Shown one piece after another: positions 22,459 through 29,925 of a stretch of 64,000 nt of DNA; positions within the stretch are counted from its first letter, which is position 1, and every line of letters starts with the position of its first letter. Position numbers and translations under genes: made by a program. Under the pieces are notes generated by a model. The model worked only from the letters and a program-made list of their open reading frames with translations. It did no database searches and was not told where the DNA came from. The stretch comes from Aquabacterium sp. CECT 9606 (GTDB lineage Bacteria > Pseudomonadota > Gammaproteobacteria > Burkholderiales > Burkholderiaceae_C). The stretch is taken from assembly GCF_918741295.1 (NCBI RefSeq), contig NZ_CAKKNB010000002.1, positions 620,001 to 684,000 of the forward strand, in the 5' to 3' direction.

Positions 22459-22845
22459 TCAGTGAGCGTCGCGGTTGACCAAGGCCACGCAGTAGTCGAT
22501 CAGGTGGTCGATCTCGTTCGATTTGTCAAAGACCTGGTCGGCGCCCAGTTCCAGGCAGCGTTGGCGCATGTCGGGCGTGGCGTAGTTGCTGAGCACCACG
22601 TGCTTGCGCGCCGAGCGCCCTGAACCGGCTTTTTGCAACACGCCCAGCCCTGATCCCCGTTTGATGAAGATGTCGACAATGACCAGGTCGCAAGCATTGT
22701 TGCCGTCGTTGAGCCAGGCCACAGCATGGGCCTCGTCTTCGGCCGTGCCCACCACTTGCAGCGACACCATCTCTTCCAGTGTCGCGATGAGGTTTTCGCG
22801 AATCACCGGGCTGTCTTCAACAATGAAGGCTTTCAGGGGCGTCAT
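22459..22845 (-). CDS. Single-domain response regulator (receiver only)
   Basis: A 128-residue receiver: AFIVEDSPVIRENL at the N-terminus, VIVDIFIKRGSG at the phosphorylation strand and LSNYATPDMRQR further on. No output domain follows, so it may act by protein contact or as a phosphate sink for the neighbouring kinase. The switch Lys position reads FDKSNEID. It converges on the NarL-type regulator gene with only 6 bp between stops. The ATG at 22845 is preferred; the frame is open far upstream but without homology. Confidence 0.82.
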   Translation of the reverse strand: MTPLKAFIVEDSPVIRENLIATLEEMVSLQVVGTAEDEAHAVAWLNDGNNACDLVIVDIFIKRGSGLGVLQKAGSGRSARKHVVLSNYATPDMRQRCLELGADQVFDKSNEIDHLIDYCVALVNRDAH

Positions 22846-22994
22846 GGACTGCTCGGTCTGTGGGTGCGGTGTGTGAAGTGTCGTCTCAGCACGGGTGATG
22901 AAACTCGTGTGCACGCCACCTCGAGAGACCTTCCGTTGTTTTGAATTATCGCCCTTGCCCATGGGGCGCGCCATTGGAAGATCTCCTAGCTGTT

Positions 22995-23064
22995 TGTAGG
23001 AGCCCACCTACAGCTTCAAGACGAGGTCACCCAGGTCTCCGTTTGCGTAGGACAAAAACTACGC
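22995..23064. promoter_or_regulatory. Two GTAGGA-N6-CTAC dyads in a divergent gap
   Basis: The 326-bp gap between the lone receiver (minus) and the C-x10-C protein (plus) contains TGTAGG-AGCCCA-CCTACA (22995-23012) and GCGTAG-GACAAAAA-CTACGC (23045-23064). Both share GTAGGA-N6-CTAC, and their centres are 51 bp apart, about five helical turns. This looks like a paired operator, possibly for the NarL-type regulator encoded nearby. The rest of the gap shows no gene. Confidence 0.4.
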
Positions 23065-23171
23065 GAGCTTGCGGCACCGTCCGGTTGGGGAAATGCGGCC
23101 ACTTTTGGACACTGGCGTTCAGCCTGTCGGAAACGGCGGGTCATAACTTAACTACTCGCAAGGAATTCACC

Positions 23172-23723
23172 ATGTCTAAAACCACCACCATCCAAGCCGC
23201 TGTTCTGGCCGCCTGTCTGAGCGCTGTGTCGTATGCGAACGCAGCCGGCACGATCACCAAGGCCGACTACCGTGCTGGCAAGGACGCCGCCACCGCCACC
23301 TACAAGGCCGACAAGGAAGCCTGTGACAAGATGACCGACAACGCCAAGGACATCTGCGTGGCCGAAGCGAAGGCCAAGGAAAAGGTCACCAAGGCTGAGC
23401 TGGAATACAACTACACCGGCAAGGCCAGCGATCGCAAGCACCTGGCCGACGTGAAGGCTGAAACAGCTTACGACGTGGCCAAGGAAAAGTGCGATGACAA
23501 GACTGGCAATGACAAGGACGTCTGCGTGAAGGAAGCCAAGGCCGTTGAAACGAAGGCCAAGGCCGAAGCCAAGCTGAACAAGGAAGTGGGCGATGCTTCC
23601 AAGGATGCCGTTGAAGACAAGATGGGCGCCGATTACAAGGTGGCCAAGGAAAAGTGCGATGCCCTGTCGGGTGATGCCAAGTCCGCCTGCATGGACAACG
23701 CCAAGGCTCACTACAAGAAGTAA
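23172..23723 (+). CDS. Exported Lys/Ala-rich protein with three C-x10-C repeats
   Basis: A 183-residue protein with a signal peptide (about residues 1-24, ending YANAA). The mature part is Lys/Ala/Asp-rich and predicted helical. Six Cys form three pairs with identical spacing: C51/C62, C107/C118 and C162/C173. The repeat unit is about 55 residues long, with cores KEACDKM, KEKCDDK and KEKCDAL. I do not recognise a named family. Disulfide-clamped helices in the periplasm are a reasonable inference. AAGGAATTCACC precedes the ATG. Genes around it are envelope/stress related, and two dyads lie upstream. Confidence 0.8.
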   Translation: MSKTTTIQAAVLAACLSAVSYANAAGTITKADYRAGKDAATATYKADKEACDKMTDNAKDICVAEAKAKEKVTKAELEYNYTGKASDRKHLADVKAETAYDVAKEKCDDKTGNDKDVCVKEAKAVETKAKAEAKLNKEVGDASKDAVEDKMGADYKVAKEKCDALSGDAKSACMDNAKAHYKK

Positions 23724-23756
23724 GTGAGGCGGCCCCTTCGGGGCCTCCCCGGCCAG

Positions 23757-23806
23757 GCAAAGCAAAGCGCCTGCACCGTTTGAATGGTGCAGGCGCTTTG
23801 CTTTGC
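23757..23806. terminator. Perfect 21-bp hairpin between convergent genes
   Basis: Arms 23757-23777 and 23786-23806 are exact complements with an 8-nt loop (GTTTGAAT). The structure separates the C-x10-C gene from the convergent yqjD operon and would terminate both. T-rich stretches lie within the arm ends (CTTTGCTTTGC) rather than as a separate tail. A smaller GGCCCC-TTCG-GGGCC hairpin precedes it. Confidence 0.7.
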
Positions 23807-23810
23807 TTGT

Positions 23811-24320
23811 TCAGGAAGAAGAGCGTTGACGGGGGGTGGACAGCTGGTGCATCCAGCTGATCACGCTGTTGGCCAGTGTGCCCACAAAGGGTTGCTTGGC
23901 CAGGCCCAACACGGATTGCGAAACCACGCCCTTGAGCAGCAGTGATTTGACCAAGCCGCGTCCTGGTCGGAACCAGACCAGCGAGCCACCGATCGCGGCA
24001 GCCACCAGCACCAAGCCCAGAGGATGTTTGGAGGCCAGGGGCTGGAGCGCTTCCTTGAACAAGCCGCCTGCCAGATGGGTGGCGGGCCGCCAGGGGTGGC
24101 TTTCCCACCAGCCATGCAAGGCGTTGAAGGTGGACGAGAAAATGGGGTGTTCGCGCAACTCGCGCATCCAGGCCTGAAGTTGTTCGGGCAGAGCACTGCC
24201 AGACGATGCCTCATCGTCGGTGTCGTCATCCTCAGGCGGCGTCAGCCACAGGCGGATGCGTTCGCGAGACTGTGCCAGGCGGATTTCGGCCGGCAAGGGT
24301 GGACGGGCTTGTTTGCTCAT
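23811..24320 (-). CDS. Hypothetical membrane-associated protein downstream of yqjE
   Basis: A 169-residue protein of no recognised family. The N-terminal third is hydrophilic and acidic (PPEDDDTDDEASSG), then HPIFSSTFNALHGWWESHPW, a hydrophobic segment (LGLVLVAAAIGGSLVWF) and a basic C-terminus. The start overlaps the yqjE stop in ATGA, so translation is coupled. It occupies the position of yqjK in the enterobacterial yqjDEK order but is longer and not clearly homologous. A role with YqjD/YqjE at the inner membrane is inferred from position. Confidence 0.65.
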   Translation of the reverse strand: MSKQARPPLPAEIRLAQSRERIRLWLTPPEDDDTDDEASSGSALPEQLQAWMRELREHPIFSSTFNALHGWWESHPWRPATHLAGGLFKEALQPLASKHPLGLVLVAAAIGGSLVWFRPGRGLVKSLLLKGVVSQSVLGLAKQPFVGTLANSVISWMHQLSTPRQRSSS

Positions 24321-24709
24321 GAGGAGGTCGCTTGCTTGAGCATGGCCAAGTCGGCCGCGATTTGCTGGCGCAGCACCTGGAAGCCGGGTGTGCGCTCTTC
24401 TTGTTTCATGATCACGGCAATGATGGCGCAAAACGCCCCCATGCCCAATGGCACCAGCCACAGTGCCCAGGGCACTTGAAGCTGCTGCAATTGGGCATGG
24501 GGTGTGACCAGCCACAGCATGAGTGCAACGCCCCCAAGGATCAAGGTCACGGTGGCCAGCAAGGCCAGCACCGCGAACATGATCCAGTGGCGTTTGAACT
24601 GGCCCTGGAAGCTGCCCACCTCTTCGCCCAACAACTCCGCGTACGACTGCAAATGGTCGGTCAGCAGCTCTGGCTCGGTGGCCATCAGTTGAAGAATTGG
24701 ACGCATCAT
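24317..24709 (-). CDS. yqjE: YqjE-like phage-holin-family membrane protein
   Basis: A 130-residue protein with two membrane helices (about 44-68, FAVLALLATVTLILGG, and about 82-102, WLVPLGMGAFCAIIAVIM) flanked by charged ends. It matches the YqjE branch of the phage-holin superfamily 3 (PF07332-like). It lies directly after the YqjD-type gene, as in E. coli. Despite the family name there is no sign of phage genes. Either of two adjacent ATG codons could start it. Confidence 0.75.
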   Translation of the reverse strand: MMRPILQLMATEPELLTDHLQSYAELLGEEVGSFQGQFKRHWIMFAVLALLATVTLILGGVALMLWLVTPHAQLQQLQVPWALWLVPLGMGAFCAIIAVIMKQEERTPGFQVLRQQIAADLAMLKQATSS

Positions 24710-24747
24710 GTGGACAACTCCTCAGGGCCTGGTTTCATGCTTTTTGC

Positions 24748-25131
24748 TTACACGCGGTCGCGGTTGCGGCTCACCAGTCTGGCGATGGCGAACAGCGCGG
24801 CGCCAGCGGCGGCGGCGATCAGGACCGACTTGACGGGCTCTTCCTTGATGTAGCTGACCGTGGAGTTGGCCGCGTTGGTGGCCTGCAGGCGAGCGCGCTT
24901 GGAGCCCTCGCGCACAGCGTCCACCGTTTTGCGACTCAGTGCTTCAGCTTGGGCGCTCAGACGGCCAATCAGCGGCGCAGCTTGTTCGCTGGCTTGATGC
25001 ACTTTGTCAGACAGGTTGTCGAGTGCATTGTTGGCGGCGCGCTGCGTGGACTTGATGGCGTCGTCAGCAGTTTGGGTGGCGTTGTCAGCCGCTTGCGAGG
25101 CGCTTTGTTGGACGGACTTGATGGTAGTCAT
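24748..25131 (-). CDS. yqjD: DUF883 (ElaB/YqjD-type) membrane-anchored protein
   Basis: A 127-residue protein with a long Ala/Gln/Asp-rich amphipathic helix (repeated heptad-like SASQAADNATQTADDAIKS), a C-terminal anchor (SVLIAAAAGAALFAIARLV) and a basic end. This is the DUF883 layout of ElaB/YqjD. E. coli YqjD ties ribosomes to the inner membrane in stationary phase; here that role is inferred. AAAGGAA precedes the ATG. It is third in a five-gene operon after BON and DUF1328 genes. Confidence 0.82.
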   Translation of the reverse strand: MTTIKSVQQSASQAADNATQTADDAIKSTQRAANNALDNLSDKVHQASEQAAPLIGRLSAQAEALSRKTVDAVREGSKRARLQATNAANSTVSYIKEEPVKSVLIAAAAGAALFAIARLVSRNRDRV

Positions 25132-25183
25132 GGGAAGTTCCTTTCAGGGTTATCAACAGCAATGCAAGGTCAACTGACGGGGG

Positions 25184-25348
25184 TCAGGTTTTCTTGATCA
25201 GGCTGACGAGGAAGCTGGCCACGGCCAGCACGGCAAAAACCACGAACAGCAATTTGGCGATCCCTGCAGCGCTGGCGGCAATGCCACCAAAACCAAACAG
25301 GGCCGCGATGATTGCGATCACGAAAAAGACAACGGCGTAGTGCAGCAT
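25184..25348 (-). CDS. DUF1328 (YtjA-like) small membrane protein, copy 2
   Basis: A 54-residue hydrophobic protein starting [20 protein letters not shown], with the same [19 protein letters not shown] core as the copy at 20115-20291, and ending SLIKKT. CCAGGAGCACCTC precedes the ATG. It is 47 bp downstream of a BON lipoprotein gene and 52 bp upstream of the YqjD-type gene, on the same strand. Two membrane helices are predicted; the function is unknown. Confidence 0.85.
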   Translation of the reverse strand: MLHYAVVFFVIAIIAALFGFGGIAASAAGIAKLLFVVFAVLAVASFLVSLIKKT

Positions 25349-25395
25349 GAGGTGCTCCTGGTTGTGCAGCGGTGTGGGCTGCGGTCAATGAGGGA

Positions 25396-25815
25396 TCAGG
25401 ACTTCTTCTCGACCTTCAATTGGTTGTCCACGCTGACCACACCACTGACGGCGGAGGCCATGGTGGTGGCGCGGTCGCGCGCTTGGTCATCGGGTGCGGT
25501 GCCGCTCAAGCGGACGCGGCCATTGCTGGTGTCCACGTCGATCTTGATGGCGCTGAGCGCGGGGTCGGCCGCCAGCTGCGCATTCACGCGGGTGGTGATG
25601 GCAGCGTCGCTCAGGGCCTCAGAGGTGTCCTTTTTGGCTTCGGCCGCGTTCACCTTGGCGTCGGCCCTGAGCTGGTCGGTCTTCTGTTCAGTGGTGGCAA
25701 TGGCGCCGTCCAGCTTCTGCCCCGCCGTTTCGGTGGTGGGCGTTTTGTTGTCGCAAGCCGCCAGGGCCAGCAGGCCGGCGGTCAGTGGGGCGATCAGGAT
25801 GAGTTGGTGGTTCAT
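25396..25815 (-). CDS. BON-domain lipoprotein, second copy
   Basis: A 139-residue protein. The signal is MNHQLILIAPLTAGLLALAAC with the lipid Cys at 21, then an acidic Thr/Glu/Lys coiled region (QKLDGAIATTEQKTDQLR) and one BON domain (DAAITTRVNAQLA, IKIDVDTSNGRVRLSGTAP, VSGVVSVDNQL). GGAAGGAAC precedes the ATG; an upstream in-frame Met is less likely. It opens the five-gene operon BON-DUF1328-yqjD-yqjE-hypothetical. The role in envelope maintenance is by family. Confidence 0.87.
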   Translation of the reverse strand: MNHQLILIAPLTAGLLALAACDNKTPTTETAGQKLDGAIATTEQKTDQLRADAKVNAAEAKKDTSEALSDAAITTRVNAQLAADPALSAIKIDVDTSNGRVRLSGTAPDDQARDRATTMASAVSGVVSVDNQLKVEKKS

Positions 25816-26017
25816 GGGCGTTCCTTCCGTGTTCAATGGGTCTGAGGGTTTGACGACTGGAGGTGTCAACCGGTGATCTCAGAATAGGTGGGGGTATGGC
25901 GGGCCGGCATCAGTCAACGCCACAGCCTGTTGTCAGACAACGCCGACAGGTTGGGTATTCAAAGGGGATTAATCTGTTGTGCACCTGCTTCAACCTCACT
26001 CTTCACGGGACACTCAC

Positions 26018-26800
26018 ATGTTGCTCAAAGACAAGACAGCCTTCATCACCGGATCGGCCAGTGGCATTGGCAAAGAGATCGCCACCTTGTTTGCCAAAGA
26101 AGGCGCCAAGGTCGTGATCGCGGACCTGAACAAGGCGGCGGCCGATGCGACGGCCGCCGAGTTGGTGGCCAGTGGGGCGCAGGCCATCGGCGTGGCCGTG
26201 GACGTGACCCAGGAAGACCAGGTCAACCAGGCCGTGCAAGCCACGGTGGACCGATTCGGCGCGGTGGACATCCTCATCAGCAACGCGGGTGTGCAGATCG
26301 TGCACCCGGTCGAGGAGTTCGAGTTCGCCGATTGGAAGAAGATGCTGGCCATCCACCTGGACGGCGCCTTCCTGACCACCAAGGCGTGCCTGAAGCACAT
26401 GTACGCGGCCGGCCGTGGCGGCTCGGTCATCTACATGGGTTCGGTGCATTCCAAGGAGGCTTCGATGTTGAAGGCGCCTTATGTCACGGCCAAGCATGGC
26501 CTGGTCGGCCTGGCCAAGGTCGTGGCGAAAGAGGGGGCCAAGCACCAGGTGCGTGCCAACGTGATCTGCCCCGGCTTTGTGCGCACGCCTTTGGTGGACA
26601 AGCAGATCCCCGAACAAGCCAAGACCCTGGGCATCACCGAAGAAGAGGTCATCAAGAACGTGATGCTCAAGGAGACGGTGGATGGCGAGTTCACCACCAC
26701 GCAGGACGTGGCCCAGGTGGCCTTGATGTTCGCCGCTTTCCCCACCAATGCGCTGACCGGCCAGTCGCTGGTGGTCAGCCATGGCTGGTTCATGCAGTGA
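26018..26800 (+). CDS. bdhA: 3-hydroxybutyrate dehydrogenase (SDR)
   Basis: A 260-residue classical short-chain dehydrogenase. The NAD-binding motif is TGSASGIGK (11-19), NAG is at 89-91, and the catalytic triad is S142, Y155 and K159. The substrate-side segments ([24 protein letters not shown] and the C-terminal SHGWFMQ) match D-3-hydroxybutyrate dehydrogenases, which oxidise 3-hydroxybutyrate from polyhydroxybutyrate to acetoacetate. The Met at 26018 gives the standard N-terminus. No PHB genes are adjacent. Confidence 0.87.
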   Translation: MLLKDKTAFITGSASGIGKEIATLFAKEGAKVVIADLNKAAADATAAELVASGAQAIGVAVDVTQEDQVNQAVQATVDRFGAVDILISNAGVQIVHPVEEFEFADWKKMLAIHLDGAFLTTKACLKHMYAAGRGGSVIYMGSVHSKEASMLKAPYVTAKHGLVGLAKVVAKEGAKHQVRANVICPGFVRTPLVDKQIPEQAKTLGITEEEVIKNVMLKETVDGEFTTTQDVAQVALMFAAFPTNALTGQSLVVSHGWFMQ

Positions 26801-26835
26801 GCAAAAGTCGGCGTCCGCTGACACGCATATCGGCA

Positions 26836-26845
26836 TCGTCCTACA
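26836..26845 (+). promoter_or_regulatory. TCGTCCTACA motif upstream of the OmpA-family gene
   Basis: TCGTCCTACA, identical to the motif upstream of DUF1328 copy 1, lies 92 bp before the OmpA-family ATG. It is followed by a TAGG half-site (CCTA-N8-TAGG). It is a candidate common operator. Confidence 0.35.
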
Positions 26846-26936
26846 GGGTTCTAGGGCATGCCCGACAGAGCGTGCCCGCCCTCATCGACACAATCGCTGC
26901 AAATGTCTCGGTTTTTAGTGTTGAAAGGAATTGATC

Positions 26937-27677
26937 ATGAATCGCAAATTGATGGTGGCTGCACTGGTGGTGTGTGCCGCGTTTGGTGCAACGAACGGTG
27001 CCCGCGCACAGAGCTTGCCGTCGATCACGGTACCGCCCGCGTCCACCAATACACCTTACCTGCTCGATTCGCAGCGGATGATCGTGCGCAATTCGACGGG
27101 TGAGTGCTGGCGCACCGGTTACTGGTCGGTGGAGCTGGCCCAGAGCACGCCCGTGGAAGGCAGCGAGTTCCCCGCCGGTTGCATTTGCGACAAGCCCCTG
27201 ATGCCCAAAGCAGTTTGCGAGCCCAAGCCTGTGGCGGTGGTGACGCCGCCGCCTGAGCCCGTGGCCCCGCCGCCGGCCCCTGTGCCCACCTCGCAAAAGG
27301 TGACGATCCCGGCCGATGCCTTGTTCCAGTTCGACAAGTCCGCTTTGTCGGCCTCAGGCAAGGAAAAGCTCACCGACTTTGCCGAGAAGGTGAAGACGCT
27401 GAATCTGGAAGCCGTGGTGGCCGTGGGTCACACCGACCGCATCGGTTCCGAGGCATACAACCAGAAGCTGTCGGAACGCCGTGCGCAGTCCGTCAAGGAC
27501 TTCCTGGTGGGCCAGGGTGTGCCGGCTGACCGCGTCTACATCGAAGGCCGTGGTGAAAGCCAGCCCGTGACCGGCACCGATTGCCAAGGCAAGGACAACA
27601 GCAAGAACAAGAAGCTGATCGAGTGCCTGGCACCTGATCGCCGCGTGATCATCGAAGCCGTGGGTTCGCCCCGCTGA
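26937..27677 (+). CDS. OmpA-family outer-membrane protein with peptidoglycan-binding domain
   Basis: A 246-residue protein with a signal peptide (about 1-23, ending ARAQ), a short Cys-containing region (GECWRTGYWSVE, CICDKPLMPKAVCEPK), a Pro-rich linker (PPPEPVAPPPAPVP) and a C-terminal OmpA domain: ALFQFDKSALSASGKEKL, VGHTDRIGSEAYNQKLSERR and VEGRGE-type YIEGRGESQPV. There is no transmembrane barrel, so it is a tethering type that binds diaminopimelate peptidoglycan. AAGGAATTGATC precedes the ATG. A strong terminator follows. Confidence 0.92.
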   Translation: MNRKLMVAALVVCAAFGATNGARAQSLPSITVPPASTNTPYLLDSQRMIVRNSTGECWRTGYWSVELAQSTPVEGSEFPAGCICDKPLMPKAVCEPKPVAVVTPPPEPVAPPPAPVPTSQKVTIPADALFQFDKSALSASGKEKLTDFAEKVKTLNLEAVVAVGHTDRIGSEAYNQKLSERRAQSVKDFLVGQGVPADRVYIEGRGESQPVTGTDCQGKDNSKNKKLIECLAPDRRVIIEAVGSPR

Positions 27678-27710
27678 TCGGCGACAAGCTTTCTGATTGA
27701 GCTTTGACTC

Positions 27711-27748
27711 TGACCCGGCCAGGGCAACCTGGCCGGGTCATTTTTTTT
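27711..27748 (+). terminator. Rho-independent terminator after the OmpA-family gene
   Basis: A 13-bp perfect stem (27711-27723 with 27728-27740, loop GCAA) is followed by eight T (27741-27748). This is the clearest intrinsic terminator in the window and ends the OmpA-family transcript before pirin. Confidence 0.93.
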
Positions 27749-27793
27749 GCCGAGTCAGGTCACAATGAGAACTGGATTGAGGGAACAAGTGCC

Positions 27794-28675
27794 ATGGGAA
27801 TCACACTGACATTGACAGGCCACCAGACCGATCTGGGTGGCGGCTTCGTGGTACGCCGCATGTTGCCGGCGGCAGCGCGGCAGTCGGTCGGGCCGTTCAT
27901 CTTCTTTGACCACTTTGGACCGGTGGTGCAGACACCCAGCATGAACAGCGATGTGCGGCCGCACCCACACATCGGGTTGGCCACGGTCACCTACCTGTAC
28001 GAGGGCGCCATGATGCACCGCGACAGCCTGGGCACGGTGCAGCGCATCGAGCCGGGCGCCATCAACTGGATGAGCGCGGGGCGCGGCATCGTCCACTCCG
28101 AGCGCACCCCCGATGACTTGAAACACGCGGACCGCCGCACACATGGTTTGCAGTTGTGGGTGGCCCTGCCGCAAGCGCGCGAGGAATCCGCGCCCACCTT
28201 TGCCCACACCCCCGCCGCCGACATCCCCGAGGTGACGGAGCAAGGCGCGGCCATCCGCGTGCTGGTGGGGTCGGCCTGGGGCGTGACTTCGCCGGTGCAG
28301 CCTTTGTCGCCCACCCTGTACCTGGACATCAGGTTGGCGGCCGGGCAAAGCCTGACCTTGCCCAAGCTGGCCGAAGAGGCGGCGCTCTACGCCGTGGACC
28401 AGGCTTTGACCCTCGATGGCGAGGTGGTGGCGGCCCACACCATGGTGGTGCTGGATGACGGCGGTGTGCTGGCCAATGGCGCCGACACCGAAGTGCGCCT
28501 GGTGATCATTGGCGGAGCGCCTTTGGATGGCCACCGCTTCATGTGGTGGAACTTCGCGTCCAGCCAGAAAGAGCGCATCACGCAGGCCGCCCAGGATTGG
28601 GAGAACGGCCTGTTCAAGAGCGTGCCGGGCGATGACCAGGAACGCATCGAGCTGCCGGCCAAGCGCCCGTACTGA
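27794..28675 (+). CDS. Pirin family protein
   Basis: A 293-residue bicupin. The N-terminal metal site is formed by HPHIG and the later H and E of WMSAGRGIVHSE; FFDHFGP precedes it. E. coli YhhW of this family has quercetinase activity, but most bacterial pirins lack a known substrate. The ATG at 27794 begins the homology (MGITLTLTG). It is transcribed alone between a terminator and a convergent unit. Confidence 0.9.
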   Translation: MGITLTLTGHQTDLGGGFVVRRMLPAAARQSVGPFIFFDHFGPVVQTPSMNSDVRPHPHIGLATVTYLYEGAMMHRDSLGTVQRIEPGAINWMSAGRGIVHSERTPDDLKHADRRTHGLQLWVALPQAREESAPTFAHTPAADIPEVTEQGAAIRVLVGSAWGVTSPVQPLSPTLYLDIRLAAGQSLTLPKLAEEAALYAVDQALTLDGEVVAAHTMVVLDDGGVLANGADTEVRLVIIGGAPLDGHRFMWWNFASSQKERITQAAQDWENGLFKSVPGDDQERIELPAKRPY

Positions 28676-28684
28676 ATGTCCGCC

Positions 28685-29071
28685 TTAACAGGCGTACGAG
28701 GTCTGGAAGTGGGGATCGGCGGGGGCCTCGCAATGCACGGCTTGGGCCGACACCGTCAGCGTCGTGCCAGATCGGAAGTTGAGCTCGGCCTGGATGTCAC
28801 CATGGGCTGACCAGCCCACGGGCAGCTCGCGGCGCACCACACCGTCCACGATCACCAAGCTGTCTGACAGCGCCCCGGTGCACAGCGCAAGCTCGCCGAC
28901 CCACATGGCTTGCATGAGCCGCAACTCCACGCCTTTGACATGGCCTACTTCGGCATGAAGAGCGTTGCTGCCTTGGCGCACCAGCGCGGCTGAAAAACGC
29001 AGGCACAGGTGCTCGCCCAGCACCTCGGTGAACTGCACTTCGCTGCCTTGGAGTTCGAGGGCCCAATCCAT
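28685..29071 (-). CDS. Hypothetical protein coupled to the M90 peptidase gene
   Basis: A 128-residue protein with no recognised family, no signal peptide and an apparently all-beta composition (VIVDGVVRRELPVGW, GDIQAELNFRSGTTLTVSAQ). The ATG overlaps the stop of the upstream peptidase gene (TGATG), so it is translationally coupled. It may be cytosolic. Conserved pairing with the MtfA-like peptidase would be informative. Confidence 0.65.
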   Translation of the reverse strand: MDWALELQGSEVQFTEVLGEHLCLRFSAALVRQGSNALHAEVGHVKGVELRLMQAMWVGELALCTGALSDSLVIVDGVVRRELPVGWSAHGDIQAELNFRSGTTLTVSAQAVHCEAPADPHFQTSYAC

Positions 29072-29889
29072 CACCAGCTCAAGGGGTTGACGCGGTAGAA
29101 GTCGCACAGCTCATGGTACAGGGTGGGGTGCTGCTCGGCCAAAGGGTGGGGGCGTTCAAAAAAGGTCTCGGAGGCCACCGCGAAAAACTCGGCGGGATTG
29201 GTGGCGCCATAGTGGTCGAACAGCGAGGCCTCGCCGCGGTCGGCCTGGTTTTGCAACTCTTCAAAGGCTTCGTGCATGACGCGCGACCAGCGCCGGTAGC
29301 GTGCGGGGCCAGGCAGGTTGGGCGCACCGTTGGCCAGGCCTGTTTCCTGATCGAGTTGATGCGCGAATTCGTGGATGACCACGTTGTTTGCATCGTCCGG
29401 GATCGCGGCGCCCTCCACCGTGTCCTGCCACGACAGGATCACCTGGCCCTGCGACCACGACTCGCCCGACAACACCTGCCGCTGGTGGTCTTGCAGCACG
29501 CCGGTCTCATCGGTGTGCACCTTGTCGACGATGAAGGCGCCGGGGTAGACCAGGATCTGGCGCAGCTCGGGGTAGTAGTCGGTGTGGGGCCGGTTGAGGA
29601 TGAGCAGGCAGGCCTGCGCGGCGATGGTGATGCGGATCTCGTCGGTGATGACCAGCCCCGCGCACCCGATGAAGGCCTTTTCAGCCACGAAGACCTGGAT
29701 GTGTTGCTTGAGCTGAAGCTGCAGGTCGGCTGGCAAGGCGCGCAGGTAGGGCACGCGCTTTTTCAGGATGGCGCGCCAGGCGGGCGGAAAGGGCTGGGCG
29801 CGCCATCGGCGCCGACGTTGCTCGGTCAGCCAAGGTTGTCCGATGAACCACGCAACCAGCATGAGGCCCAGGACGGTGACGATGAGCAT
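29071..29889 (-). CDS. MtfA-like zinc-dependent peptidase (family M90)
   Basis: A 272-residue protein with an N-terminal hydrophobic segment (IVTVLGLMLVAWFIG) and the gluzincin motif HEFAHQLDQETG (first His at about 173), with NPAEFFAVASETFFE carrying the third ligand Glu. E. coli MtfA is an M90 aminopeptidase linked to glucose-PTS control through Mlc; no Mlc is seen here. GGAGG lies 11 bases before the ATG and 5 before a TTG at 29895, so the TTG start is possible. Unlike MtfA it has a membrane anchor. Confidence 0.85.
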   Translation of the reverse strand: MLIVTVLGLMLVAWFIGQPWLTEQRRRRWRAQPFPPAWRAILKKRVPYLRALPADLQLQLKQHIQVFVAEKAFIGCAGLVITDEIRITIAAQACLLILNRPHTDYYPELRQILVYPGAFIVDKVHTDETGVLQDHQRQVLSGESWSQGQVILSWQDTVEGAAIPDDANNVVIHEFAHQLDQETGLANGAPNLPGPARYRRWSRVMHEAFEELQNQADRGEASLFDHYGATNPAEFFAVASETFFERPHPLAEQHPTLYHELCDFYRVNPLSW

Positions 29890-29925
29890 GGGCAAGGGGG
29901 CCTCCTTCGGCCTGGCGGGTCTGGC

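Noticed and set aside
24317-24709. Phage-holin family protein as a prophage remnant
   Set aside because: It is a YqjE-type cellular membrane protein next to a YqjD-type gene; no phage structural, integrase or lysis gene is near.
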